This document shows, piece after piece, positions 24,301-35,525 of a stretch of 64,000 bases of DNA (its first letter is position 1; every line of letters starts with the position of its first letter). Both the position numbers and the translations under genes were made by a program. Source of the stretch: Streblospio benedicti (lineage: Eukaryota > Annelida > Polychaeta > Spionida > Spionidae). The notes beneath the pieces are model-generated. The model was not told the origin of the DNA, did not search any database, and saw nothing but the letters and a program-made list of their open reading frames with translations. The DNA is taken from positions 36,759,557 to 36,823,556 of the forward strand of contig CM032667.1 of NCBI GenBank assembly GCA_019095985.1, read 5' to 3'.

Positions 24301-24754
24301 GGTCTTCCTTCTCAACAATATCAATTGGTTTTGCTAAAGCCACATTTGTTAAAGTGGAGGAACAGCTAAGATCTTGGACAACATCTTGCACAGCTGGTGT
24401 TCTTGGAGGCTGCCTATACACATTACTACTAGTTGTATTTTCATAAGGACCATAGTCACTATAACTTAAAGGAGGAAATCTCCAGGGACTCATACTAGGA
24501 AACTCCGTTGGTCTACCAAATCCCAAACCTGACGTGGCATAGCTTAGATCCTGTACAAGATCTTGAAAGCAAGGGGGTCTATTATGAGTATTAGTATTGT
24601 AAGTATTAAAATCACAGTCGTTTCTGCCAAATGCATTGCCATTGTTACTAATGTTAGCATAATCACACATATCCAATGAGTTATCTCGTCTGTAATAGTT
24701 TTCCGGCATGGCAGCATTGCTGCTGGGCATATTGCCATCCCTAAAATACTCCAT
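21374..24754 (-). CDS. 22-finger C2H2 zinc-finger protein
   Basis: One open frame of 1126 codons with no intron. The ATG at 24752-24754 is supported by an in-frame TAA 9 bases upstream (24764-24766) and a good context (A at -3, G at +4). I count 22 C2H2 fingers: finger 1 at residues 176-196, fingers 2-3 at 386-434, fingers 4-11 at 530-778 and fingers 12-22 at 791-1092. Fingers 4-7 and 8-11 are a tandem duplication with a constant 132-residue offset. The N-terminus repeats FQDLVQDLS (63-71) and VQDVVQDLS (122-130). Basic patches lie at 168-175 and 508-515, and an acidic SQSDDE-rich linker at 438-507. Only the last fingers have TGEKP linkers. Finger 19 (988-1008) lacks the usual core Phe. No KRAB, BTB, ZAD or SCAN domain is seen. 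It is probably a nuclear DNA-binding regulator; I do not recognise an orthologue. Confidence 0.93.
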   Translation of the reverse strand: MEYFRDGNMPSSNAAMPENYYRRDNSLDMCDYANISNNGNAFGRNDCDFNTYNTNTHNRPPCFQDLVQDLSYATSGLGFGRPTEFPSMSPWRFPPLSYSDYGPYENTTSSNVYRQPPRTPAVQDVVQDLSCSSTLTNVALAKPIDIVEKEDPKQTVSADVIVDHPSGKKKPKKYKCDQCPMMFKKFAALYMHKREHKLTSSFVCKVYYRPVKEKELVKRPVKKSIEGRGGPACKFEGRNRKSKHTSKHESTNASVSSKINALEKSSTVRSKTDTNNEEYTRTCSVRSVPAQKSPVNKRSSKSRRDSNVKREPFLPGPVQALTVSLTDMQKKYQNESGGSDNKVKEENSIEIAAPDEDDSTLKDEDVESEETVQKMEGDNNDLNYYCFLCRHQFPDVAELNIHLRCHSSVTTYSCETCSSVFLAKSDLSEHMNEHREPNSQSDDEEIKVLSQSDNEPRTTISQSDDEERTISQSDDEDSKSHSPSDDEDEKTQSESDKDHEKKQSECDGKRRRTRSADNSEHKNSKKKFPCKICKKRFARPNDRRLHAIRHLDHMENEISKVKPGKPYTCFVCDASFGEADDLRVHLKGDHLNGKVYSCTVCKKEMIYRTEYQQHMKTHSSKSFTCKDCDRHYKALKDLRRHIKRVHTKEVDEGFEESKPFPCKLCKRRYMHANELLTHENKHLARIEDQIKNTDPAESFECSFCEETFEEDDDFRIHIKKDHMKSKIFTCLACNKEFVYRSDFKDHLETHDSGDFKCNDCDKGFKGQEQLLQHIKRMHGEPKVKVDENAQCSVCDKTFTKITYLKKHMEIHYKREKFPCTICGKTYTSKTNLHIHEITHTKEKTFKCDICGAKFFYACILKRHMTAHSEAREFECKKCKKCFKSDVTLRSHLKTHEENDVRYHCHICSHSFKTRSGLAGHIERHDDTRPFKCDECGKAFKVSRDLHCHKAIHTDVKKFKCDECGNRFRNAHCLTVHMRVHSGDRPFKCQFCGKGHICKGSMVRHERVHTGEKPYVCDTCGKAFRTNTYLKRHILVHTGEKPYECDICKKRFNKQCNLNVHKQIHKEIKDFVCDLCGKQFVQRRFLRKHMETHGVLNSPANNETTAASNYQQSSTISAEWMNGYPPC

Positions 24755-25600
24755 GTTAACTGTTTAATGGCCTTACTTTGATGAAATGTATCCTTATTGT
24801 TTATGGTACTGTTTGCCACATATGATTATTTCTGTATTAACATACAACAATTATTCATATACAGACATGCATACTAAAGCTTGTTCTTTATTTTGTAAAG
24901 TTATACGTAAAAAATATTACATTAATTATATTTATACATTCAATAAACTAACTATATACTTTTTCAATTAAAAAGAATACAAATTATTTTCAACCTTACA
25001 TAACCATCTAGAACCGCAATTTGTATATAAATATAAATCTGCTCACAACGCACACGAGACTTGTCTCATGTCCTCCAATACTGCTTTGTGCAATATGACA
25101 GTATGGATGCTGCTGCAAATGTAGGTCATTGACTTTTTCACCGTCAATTCACACATTATGACATGCTTTCACTCGGAAAATCAACCATATAATGAGTCTA
25201 ACATATAACCATGAATATCAAATAACCTGTCATTTGTATATGAATAACAGAGAATGTAAGCACACCTAATGAAATGACTTCACTTACGTTTGTTTATTTT
25301 TTTTATGGAATGAGCAGACATCAGCTCAGTGCGTGTGATAGTAGTTCTCAAATAGAACTGCAAACAGCTAGGTGTTTTTCCACTCACAGTGAAAGCAATT
25401 CATAGAGTGGTCAAACAGAAGTTGCATGGAATAATGAATGTAATAAACTTTGTCATCAGGTTTATGTAGGAATGGGGGCTCAACAATAAGTGTCAATTAT
25501 ACCGTGCATTTAATCATTTTATTTAATTTGTTTATCTATTTCAATTTAAAGTGTACCTTTTTTACATTTGAATTTTACTTTTCTGTTTTTTTCTTTCTTT
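24755..25600. other. 5' flank of the zinc-finger gene
   Basis: AT-rich noncoding sequence that should hold the 5' UTR and promoter of the minus-strand zinc-finger gene. No TATA or initiator pair stands out, and a 5' noncoding exon further upstream is possible. Confidence 0.4.
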
Positions 25601-25604
25601 CTTT

Positions 25605-25617
25605 TTATATATATATA

Positions 25618-25678
<61 letters not shown>

Positions 25679-25757
25679 TATATATATATATATATACCTA
25701 TTTATATATATATATATATATATTTAAATTTTATATTTTTTTTATATTTTTTATATT

Positions 25758-25790
<33 letters not shown>

Positions 25791-25803
25791 TGAATATATA
25801 TAT
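25605..25803. repeat. (TA)n satellite, interrupted
   Basis: Long TA runs (about 25605-25725 and 25763-25803) separated by a T-rich patch. The frames through it (Tyr-Ile repeats) are not genes. Confidence 0.95.
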
Positions 25804-25809
25804 ACGGAT

Positions 25810-26990
25810 CCTTGCAGATGAATATTGATCTACGCATCCTGTAGATGAGAATAACGTATCTTACAAATGTATGTAAGTTGCGTATTTTACGGACAGTTGA
25901 TGGGCATTTGAACCTAAGTTTTGAAAATTTCTAAAGTCACTGACACTTAGAAAAAAATTGATGAAACCCGTGTATAACATGGATAGATTTTGCCGTACGT
26001 GGTCCACCCGTGTAGATAGATGCGCCGACCATCAATGTGTTGTGTATACGATGAGTTGCGCGGGATGATTTCAGGGGTAGAACCCGTCGTGATAATCCTT
26101 TTGGAATGTACAAAAGTATCATTCTGAGTATCAGATGTCCTGAATAATTTGCTAGACATCTGATACTCTGAGTGAAAAGTATAGGCCCGGATGGATTCTG
26201 ATATTGTACGTAGACTATACGTGATTTTACTGTGACACAACGTAAATCATACGTATATCTTACGGGCATTACATCTGTGGTGGTCGGCAGGCTAAAAGAA
26301 AAAAAACTCACTGGAATTCACATAAAATTGTTTTCGTTGGTATACGTGGACAATCCGTGTTACATTCGAGCCTTTTATATTTGTTTGCGTGCATAATTCG
26401 TTTTACATCAGCCAATAAATTTTGTCATATTTTCTATGGAGCTCCACGTAAAGAGAAAACACAAAAACATTTGTGCGTCCCACATAAGTGTTTCATCAAA
26501 TGTCATCCTTGTCTAATTCCCCACAGGTTATTATTTCCGATTATTCTTCACTAACCCTGGTTTTCCATATTCAGTGGCATCCTGTTAGAGGTATTTGGCA
26601 AGATACTCACTCACTTGATCGTGCACATGTACATGCCGAGGCAGATCTGCAGATCCCTATGTAAAATGCATTGGGGCAATCGTCACGAAGTTGCCGTACG
26701 GCTGCCGTACGTCGCTATGGGTTCTGCCCCTAAGACAGACTGGCATTGTGTTCAAGCGTATGTATCAGCAATGGTACACGTTTATTGAATTCAAATTATA
26801 TAGGGCACGTCCGCATGCCCAACCCAAAATTTCCTTACCCATACATCTTCATCATGATCGCTTCTAATTCAAAACCTTCCCTAGTGTTTCACTTACCACA
26901 AAATGATAGACTTGTATTGTTCTTCTATTCTCCCTCGCATCTAAAAGCTTATTCTTATCGTTGTCATTAACTCAGGCTTTATGCAACCAC
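25810..26990. other. CpG-containing repeat-like stretch with hairpin
   Basis: Richer in ACGT/CGTA words than its flank. GAGTATCAGATGTC (26126-26139) and its reverse complement (26155-26168) form a 14-bp stem with a 15-base loop. GCCGTACGGC palindrome-type words lie near 26693-26712. Overlapping minus-strand frames here show no domain. Probably an old mobile element, family unknown. Confidence 0.3.
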
Positions 26991-27600
26991 TTACATGACC
27001 AAACCAAACCCTATACAAAGTTCTGAAATTACCAACAATAGGGGGTATTTATTGTGTAAGTGGTTTGGAGATCTTGTTTCATTGAAAATGAAATTCTCTT
27101 GGATTCTGACAATGACCTAATTTAGAACTTCCAGTAGAGCCTTTGTACATGTTAATAGTGATGGACAAAGACCTAAGAAATTACATTGCTGAAAACAATG
27201 ACGAGTGACCAGTAAAAGACTTTGTTTGTTGGACTGTTATTGTTAAACCTGAGAACTGATTAGTGCGTGAATGGCCTTTTCGAACATTGACAGGAACCGT
27301 ATTTTACTTCAGATGAAAAAAAAGTAGCTTACGCGTTGCGGTTTAGGAACAATCAGTAGAGAGAAAGATTAAAAAAAATGACTGAAAGAAATGTGTTGAA
27401 ACAATGTTGGTGTCATGCATGGACCCGGCCCCCAGTATCATGCTTTTATATTGTAGTAATGTGCATTGTATAGTGTTTGTAAATCATAGTAGTACTCATA
27501 CCACACACACCCTCAATATACAGGGGCATATGGTGTCATACACATAATATTAATTTCATACTTCTATTCTAATTAAATCAATTTAATCAATGTAAGTTTA
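26990..27600. other. Intergenic, nothing recognised
   Basis: AT-rich noncoding sequence. Confidence 0.45.
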
Positions 27601-27604
27601 AGTA

Positions 27605-27895
27605 CAGTCCATAGGCAGATCCAGGGGTGGGGGGTCCCAGCGACAGCAAAAATTAGCTCCTCAGAAATATTTATTAAGGCTGTTAAGGTATCCGTGTTTA
27701 GTACTGGTTCCAAACATAGATTGTTGGGTACATTTCATGATAGCAAATTAGGGAATTAATTGATTATGCAGGAATGAAACACTGCACATAGATAAAAATG
27801 TATGTATTCAAATGGCTCAGCGAGATCTATCTATTTGGCATAAAAATTGAAATGACATGAAATTCACCTGTGCATGTCTCGTTAATACACTGTAC
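27605..27895 (-). mobile_element. Partial inverted copy of the TTAA MITE
   Basis: Read on the minus strand this matches 19655-19920 closely, beginning with GAGACATGCAC (27872-27882) and running through ATTTGAATACATACATTTTT and CTAATTTGCT. It stops short of the second terminal repeat and instead meets the tip CAGATCCAGGGGTGGGGGG (27609-27627) of another dispersed repeat. It is therefore truncated or interrupted there. Confidence 0.7.
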
Positions 27896-28019
27896 ACTAA
27901 ATAGGTCCAAATAATATAAACATTTTATCCTAAAGCGTGTTTCCGTAAGCGGTTCGATCTTTAAAAGACTGTGTTACCTTTCAACATTATGAAATATTGT
28001 TACATTTTCGGGGTTAGCC

Positions 28020-28110
28020 GATAAAGCTTTGGATGACCGTGGAATCGAACTCATGATCTCCTGATACCACCAGACCGGTCATATGCGTGTAGATCATGTA
28101 CCATATCCAG
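28020..28110 (-). mobile_element. tRNA-like SINE head (candidate)
   Basis: The minus strand reads GTTCGATTCC (28041-28050), a good Pol III B box, preceded by CTGGTGGTATCAGGAG, which is D-arm/anticodon-arm-like. No clean tRNA fold is seen, so a SINE head is more likely than a tRNA gene. The body would run toward lower coordinates. Confidence 0.35.
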
Positions 28111-30480
28111 TAGGAATGCTTTCCTACACGTTCTGAGACGTGTCCAGATTATAATTCCTTGCGGCTGAGATGTCTGCCCGTGTGAAGCCCTACTGTGGGT
28201 CTGTACCTTAACCCCGAACCTTTCAAAGCCATCAGGTGCGTGTATGCCACTCAAGAGTAAGGGCACCATGTGCGCTGTCGTGCCACTTTCTTTACAGCCC
28301 CCCACCCCCCAACTCCCAGCTCTTCGACAAATAGAGGACGAGGCCTTCGTAAGTTCTCGGAGACCCCAGCTGTCTTTTGGTATCAGATATGAAATTATCG
28401 GAGAGAAAGGGAGGGAGTTGCATAACATAATCTGCAGGATTCGCAGTCATACGATGATCCATCGCATATATATGATTCACATCTTGGGCCTTGGCACTCA
28501 TCCAAGAAATTCGCATAATTTTGGACTTAAAATTACATATTTCATTGTCCAAATATATGCTGTTCTGTAAAATCACCGTGTGACTGTAGCTTTAGCAATG
28601 ATATGTTGATGTGAATATGAATTTGTGACAAAATTTATTCTAAAATGTCAAGAAGTTAAATTATGTTGAGGTCATTAGACACATAACAAAATTATCTTTA
28701 AAGCCCGCTGAAATTATAAACAGTATTTTGAATCACAACACAATGCACTATCCTATCACCACACACCCTGTCTACCCATTCGCATCGCACGCACGCACGC
28801 ACGCACTGATATGCAGCCAATTCACTAATTGTCATTTTACCAAACATAATGGTATTTCTAAATATTTGTATAAACTCATATAACTTTGAGTATTTTTTTT
28901 TATTTTTTTATTTTTTTTTTTTTTTTAAAATACACTTTAACAACCAAATTAAATTTTGGCCCATCCCTGCCTTTCGGCATAGCACCTTTCAATTATATGA
29001 TTAGGCAAATGAAAGTGTTCTATTTTAATAAACATCTATAGGATTGTCGGAATATGCAACAGTTGCTTTTCCGGCAGACACTGGCTAATTAGATGAGAGA
29101 CAGCATTAATTCAACATCTGCCCATTGTAACTTTGTATCACATTCAGAATTGCTTCAAAATTATAATATAATTAATTTTGATGATGATGCCCACGACATG
29201 TGAAAAACACACACAGACCCGCTCCCAAATGAGATCTAGACGAGAGAGAATCAAAATAGAAAATGGTGTACTTCTATAATTAAGATGATATAATGTACCT
29301 GGAGCTCTTGTGAACATATCTTAACAATAAAGAGCAACATATAGACAAAGTCGGGCGAGTTCGTCAAAAAATTCTTTTTCAGGTGATGGCTTATCACGGC
29401 AAGCCATGAAGGGCGAGCCTTATGCGCCTAGAACGAATCCTGATAAAATGATTCATATGTTACAGAAATAACCCAGGGTTTTGTCATCCATCATTTTTAA
29501 TCAATCAATACACTGTTTACAAATAAATTGGTTTAAGAAATGCGCCAATGATTTAAATTGGTGGATCTTGAAACTGGGTTAAAAGTAGCCCGACTGACAA
29601 CTAGCCAAATACAATGTATAAGGCCACTACCGATACAACTTTCTTTTTACAAGGCAATTCTCGAGCACGATAACCAACCGAAATGCATGCAAAGATTGAT
29701 AAAAAACACATTCAAACCTGTGATGGCCCTCTAAATAAAATGTTATTCATACGTTCCCATGCATGTTAAATAGAAAATTACCAAAGACAACACCTTATAA
29801 CGATCACTTTATATGCTATTGTATTTACCCGATCACTTATAGGGTGAAACTTACTCAAGCAAGACACGTCCATTGTACTCAAGTGAATGGGATTAAAATT
29901 TTACTGACTTTGTTTTTTGTTGGTGACATTTGTACTACTGACAGGGGGTGAATGGAAATAATAATCCATTTACTTACGGTCGGTTTTAAGAGGCTGGTGT
30001 TTTTGGTAATGGATTAATTTCGGACTAAAATTAGCGTACTTCATTTTCCCTCTGTAAACGTTGACTTTGTAACTGTCACTTTATACTGTTCTTTACTCTT
30101 ACTAATGAGGTTCGTAATTCAAATAAATGCTTGCAACATTCTGCTACATGCTTGGTACCTCAGCCGTCACTTGGAAAATTTGCATTTACTAGGGGGTATG
30201 GGAAAGACACCGATAATCACCACATACGTATACACTAGTGTAGGGTAACTTCAAAACAACTCTGCAATATTATTTTTCACAAAAAATATTTTACTATTTT
30301 TATAGAATTGTGCACAACTTAGGCCCATAAGTAGAAAGTGTGGACACAACATATATATTTTCAAATGAAGAGACTTCATCTACCAGCATTTATCTAAGTC
30401 ATCTGCCAATTATTTTTAACGTTTGATACATGAAAAACGCTACTTAGATAAACTTTTCTCACACTCCAGGGTGTATTTAT
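28110..30480. other. Intergenic, nothing firm
   Basis: Noncoding sequence with an (ACGC)n run near 28786-28805 and a poly-T patch near 28895-28926. No exon is supported. Confidence 0.4.
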
Positions 30481-30639
30481 GAATGAATAGCGGTGATGAT
30501 ATATCTCATCTCACATCCCCCAAATATGGTCAGCGTAGTAATTAGACTCCGCCCACTTTTACTAAAATATTTACAACTCGTGCTATAAATCGCGCCGATT
30601 GGTCAAAAGAAGTGGTGTGATGTTTGCTATGATTCCTCA

Positions 30640-31457
30640 TCACAGGACGAGTTGATTATCTGAGGGGGGTTAGGTCGTTTGTCTTTGGCAGAACTAGTTA
30701 TTTTCAACTTTGTGGAGCAAACATTATTTTTTGCCATTTTATATCATAACTTTATTGTGCTTCACTAGCAGTAAAATGTTTATTTTGAAAATATTCAGAA
30801 GTAAAATATTCATTCTAAAAAACTACCTACCCCTCTCAGATGGCTGGACGAGTTGATTATCTGAGGGGGTTAGGTCGTTTGTCTTTGGCAGAACTAGTTA
30901 TTTTCAACTTTGTGGAACAAACATTATTATCGTAATTTTATTGTGCTTCACTAGCATTAAAATGTTTATTTTGAAAATATTCAGAAGTAAAATATTCATT
31001 CTAAAAAACTACCTACCCCTCTCAGATGGCTGGACGAGTTGATTAGATTATCTTTGGGGGGTTAGGTTCGTTTGTCTTTTTTGCTGTTTTATATCAAACA
31101 GTTATTTTTCAACTTTGTGGAACAAAATTATTTTTTGCCGTTTTATATCATAACTTTATTGTGCTTCACTAGCAGTAAAATGTTTATTTTGAAAATATTC
31201 AGAAGTAAAAATATTCATTATAAAAAACTACCTACTCCTCTCAGATGGCTGGACAAGTTGATTATCTGAGAGGGGGCCAGGTTGTTTGACTTTGGCTAAA
31301 ACATTTATTTTAAATTTTTGTTGCAAACATTATTTAATTCTGTTTTTACATCACAACTTTATTCTATTTCACTAGCAGTAAAATATCTGTTTCTTAAAGT
31401 TTTTTAACGTTTCAAAGTAAAATATGTATTTAAAAATACAACCTACCCCTCTCAGAT
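30640..31457. repeat. Tandem array, about four units of roughly 190-220 bp
   Basis: GACGAGTTGATTATCTGAGG recurs at about 30646 and 30847, with variants at about 31033 and 31252. Each is followed by GTTAGGTCGTTTG-, TTTCAACTTTGTGGA-, GCTTCACTAGCA- and CTACCTACCCCTCTCAGATG-like blocks. Units 1-3 are close to identical; the fourth is more diverged. This is a local minisatellite in the SoxB2 upstream flank. Confidence 0.85.
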
Positions 31458-31647
31458 GTAATGGCCCACAAAGGTGGTTAAAATGACTTTACTTATATGC
31501 ATAGATCATGTTAGTGACCTTTTAACCATTTCTTGAATTGAGTTCATTTTTATGTTGCAAGCTTATTTGCACTGCTGATAATGAATTGCCCGGTTTGAAT
31601 AATAAAATATATGTTTATGATTTGATGTCTAGGGTGGAGTATGAGAA

Positions 31648-31775
31648 AAGGGTTATCATATTGGGTTGGGTGTGATATGAGAAATATCATATCTGTAGGG
31701 AACCACTCGTTCACTGGCGCTCACTCGTGATTCCCTACAGATATGATATTTCTCAACCCAATAAATGATAACCCC
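31648..31775. mobile_element. Foldback MITE-like element
   Basis: A perfect 24-bp inverted repeat (31679-31702 against 31731-31754) encloses 28 bases. Outer arms GGTTATCAT/ATTGGGTT (left) and AACCCAAT/ATGATAACC (right) extend the symmetry imperfectly. It is noncoding. Confidence 0.7.
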
Positions 31776-32640
31776 TTAAGTAAGCCATCTCAAATGTTTG
31801 ATACATGCACATACACTTTGTGCTTTTGGTTCCCAAAAATCACATTTAAGATATCAACAAAATTAGGAAACACCATTCAAGACAAGACCACAATTATTCT
31901 TTGCTATACAAATAGTGGTTTATTGATACTTGAATAAAACAGGGTATTTAACTAAAGAAACACTATGAGACCAGTCCATCCGTTTTTTAGGATGGATTTA
32001 TGCCTGATATTTATTTTATCACTCGTACCATACTGTATGAGCTGACATTTTCACCTGCCACCAGAATTTTATTACTGTTATTTTTTTAAAAAAAAAAAAG
32101 CTTCTCTTCACAGCTGCAATCTGACTGAGATGAAATGAACTAGTAAATTCACTAATAAATTTTTTATTTACATCTCGCTCAAAATAATGTTTGCATACGC
32201 CAGTTTTCTTATAAGCTCGCTCAATGAAATATTCATGTGTACGATCGTAGTACCACAGGAGGTGTTTATCAACGATGTACAAAGGTGTATCAAAATAGTT
32301 ACTACAATTTTTACTAGCACGTAATGCAGCCTCGGTCAACCAAAGCTCTGTGATGCTACGGTGTGGCAGAAAAAGAAATGATAAAGACGGATACTTTTTG
32401 TCTATTTTTTCCCCAGAAAGCAATTGTTTGTAGCCACCTGCTGGTTTTTTAGACAGGAACTACGGTAGTCATTTTTGGTCTATAATTAAATATTGTTCGC
32501 ACCCCTCCCCCACTCACCCCCGAACAAAACCCCGTGCTGTGGGTACAAACTCATGGTCATATTGTTTTTCTAAATGTATTCTCCTCTAATTCTTGTGCGT
32601 TTTAACTTCACGCACCATGGGTTGCAGTTATATTCATAGA
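31776..32640. other. Intergenic, nothing firm
   Basis: AT-rich sequence. A minus-strand open frame at 32019-32423 begins without an ATG and shows no known domain (see rejected list). Confidence 0.4.
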
Positions 32641-33330
32641 CGTTACAATTGTAGAATTTAGATGTCAATGGGTAGTGAACCAAAGTGTATATGAGAACGC
32701 GTGAGTGTTGATTGTAAACACACCCACAAACCTTATATTATTCCACTAGATCAATACATTACAATGGTGCAGCAGAAGTCCCAGGCTTTAAGTTTGTTTG
32801 TTACTCTTCCATTTCTTTCTCAGCTTAAGAACGTCATTGTGCTCCTAATGGAGAAGTGCGGAATGATTTTAGCGCACCACAATGGGATAAAACCTCGAAA
32901 TCACGTTTGGATCGAAATGAAGCTTTTATGGATGAGTACAATGCTTTTCTCTGGCTGCTTTTAACACAAGCAAATACAAGAAATCGTGTGTCCTGCTCAC
33001 AAAAGAAAAGTGTGAGCCTGCCACATGCTGGAATTGGGATTTGTAAAGGTGCGCTAATTATCGCCCAGCCGCCATTAATGGTCATTGTTCCCAGCGTGTC
33101 CGCCTTTATTAGAACTTTGGCCTAATGGAAACCTGGCTGGAAAATCGTGACTATCACAAAAGATGTGATGTAATTAGTTGGGGATGTGGCAGTAATAGTT
33201 TGAGAGGAGGCTGGGTGAGAATGAGAGGTATTGTCTCACCGGCTACGCTATGGGAGAGGGTGACCAGCCGCAGGGATCGAACTATTGTTACAACGATGGG
33301 GAGGAGGTGTGTTTGATTAGCTGGACAATG
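32640..33330. promoter_or_regulatory. Enhancer-like block upstream of SoxB2 (candidate)
   Basis: Higher-complexity sequence, open in several overlapping frames but with no domain, so more likely noncoding. It has SOX-type cores (CACAATGG near 32877, CATTGTTC near 33083), homeodomain-type words (GCTAATTATC near 33053, CCATTAATGG near 33072) and TTGGCCTAATGGAAACCTG (33117-33135), shared with 6935-6953. It lies about 2.4 kb upstream of the SoxB2 promoter. Function is inferred. Confidence 0.35.
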
Positions 33331-35520
33331 GGATAGATGAGGAGCAGTCGGATTTCCTTGATTTGAAGGAAGATTAGTAGATTGTTATATTGTGCACTTC
33401 AGGTAGTACTTATGTGTTCAAATGTGCTGGGTGATAGATATCTGTGTTTATGAAATTGGTCGGAAGTACGATTTTTTACACGGACCTCTGGGTTGGGTGG
33501 TTGTCAGCTCTTGTAAGTATTCGATCGCCACTTTTGATTAATTAGACGGATAGTTTATGCTTGTTCTCTATTCTATTCTTTATTGGAATCACCATACTGT
33601 CTTTAAAACATCACAGATACATAGTAATAGGCAGTCCGGATGGCTTGATAAAACCAAACACGTGAACAATGTAGCTTTAATATCAACTGGATTGTAGTTT
33701 CAGACGTTATTTACGATTTTTTCCCGTTTCACTTTTTTCTTTCGATTTGACGAATTTTAGAGAATCAAGTTTTTTTCTTAAACATAGCTTGTTTAAAAAT
33801 ATACGCTCTCTGAGAGAGTCTCTGTCCCTGTTCAAAAGTTAGTTTGAGTAAATTGTAGTTTCTTTCCAGTTGGCTCATACCTGCCTAGGTTGTGAGTACG
33901 ACGTCTCTGTGTGAAACTAACCAGAGTGTCCTCAAAGCATCATAGGGGACATCAGGCAAATACGCATTACTGTTGGCATATAAATATGATTAGGTGTGAA
34001 CCGAGAGTTCTTAGACTAGACGAGGCTGGCAATTCTCGCCTTTGCCTATGTAACTATATATTATATATTTTATACATTTCCAGATGTTGGCAAATAACTG
34101 ACTTTACGAGAGCCATTTGCTAATCAAGTCGATTGCATGGAAAACTGCTAAATGTAAATGCATTTTAATTCCGCTGTTTCTGCTGAATATTTTATAGTGC
34201 ATTATGTGCTAATCATCTTCCGCTCAATAGTTAACGACTACAACATAACATCCAAACACCCAACAGGAATACAAAAAACAAAAACAAAAAACAAAGCAAA
34301 CAAAACAAACAAACACGAATTTACACACCAATGAACATAAGCTGCCAATGCCCAAAACTTACAGTTCTATAACCGTTCCCACCAGCATCAGACCAGAGTC
34401 TCCATATACCCAACCAATAAAAAAAACTCACCACCGAGAAACCATCGCTTGTAAAAGCTGTTCAAGTATAATTACTGCTTTTAATTAAACAGCATAATAG
34501 GGTGATATTAGCACACAATTGGCGCAATTATGTATGCCGAGACGAGGCCTCCTTTGAGGCTGCATAGCTGTGAGAATATAAAAGATAACTCTATCATTCT
34601 CAGCCACTGAGTGTACCCAACAATTCAGAATTTACACACTGACAAGTTATTAATTAAAGCTTTTCATTATGGCCACTGTATTTGATGACAATGCATAGAA
34701 AGTACGCATTTGCCGGCGTCTACGTAACTGTTTTATGATATTCTCACCATTGTTGGTGCATGCAGATGCTGCTTTTTCGGTTCTTTTAGCTGTCAGCTTC
34801 TTTTCAGTTGCTAAAATTGAGAATAAGAAAGAGAAGAATTAGAGTTTGCAAAGGAGGTACGTTATTGTGGGTACGATCATGGTCGACAGGCACTACAGCT
34901 GACACCAGGCTGTGGCGTGGGTGCAAGTTTAGAGGAGTCGTCATTGTATTGGTTTTGGTGTGTTTGAATTGGCGATGACAAAGCTGAAATCAATTATAAT
35001 TCAGGTCTCGGGTCACCTGTTAAGTAACACTTGAATTTGTACATCAAACGATCGTTAGGGACTTGAAACCACAAGATCAAAATGAGAATGAAGTATAGGC
35101 GTATATTCATTTATATATAGAAAAAGAACATGGGGACAATGAGGTGCCAGAAAGAGAAAATACATACAAGCGTGAGTAAGAATGACTGTGTGGAAACCAG
35201 TCCCGAACCTACTGAGTATTAGTTTTTTTTCTAAAAGCAGCTATACAAAATATTCATCGAAGGAGCATTTGTTCAGAAAAAGGGGAAGACTAATATAAAA
35301 AACACTATAAGTTAGTCCATGCGGTAGCAGAAACAACAAATCCCAAAATGTCCGTCGCATTAAAGATGCATGTCACAAAAGAAATGAATAAACTGCTGTG
35401 TTGCTTGCGTTTCTCACACACCAAGTGAGCACTTGCTAAACCCTACACAGCAGCATGTAGTAGCCGTTATCAACACATTAAATGGCCTTTTCGTACCTCT
35501 TCTGTCGCTTCCTGCAGAGT
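33331..35520. other. SoxB2 upstream flank, nothing firm
   Basis: AT-rich noncoding sequence with an A-rich CAAAA/CAAAC patch at 34270-34315. The stretch at 34490-34720 has ATTA-type cores and may be regulatory. Confidence 0.4.
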
Positions 35521-35525
35521 TTCTC

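Noticed and set aside
25568-25789. Tyr-Ile-rich frame
   Set aside because: It is a translation of the (TA)n satellite.
32019-32423. 134-codon minus-strand open frame with protein-like composition
   Set aside because: It starts without an ATG (TTG), has no recognisable domain, and no splice sites frame it.
32701-33125. Overlapping plus- and minus-strand frames
   Set aside because: Several frames are open at once without domains, so a low stop density in a noncoding, enhancer-like block explains them better.
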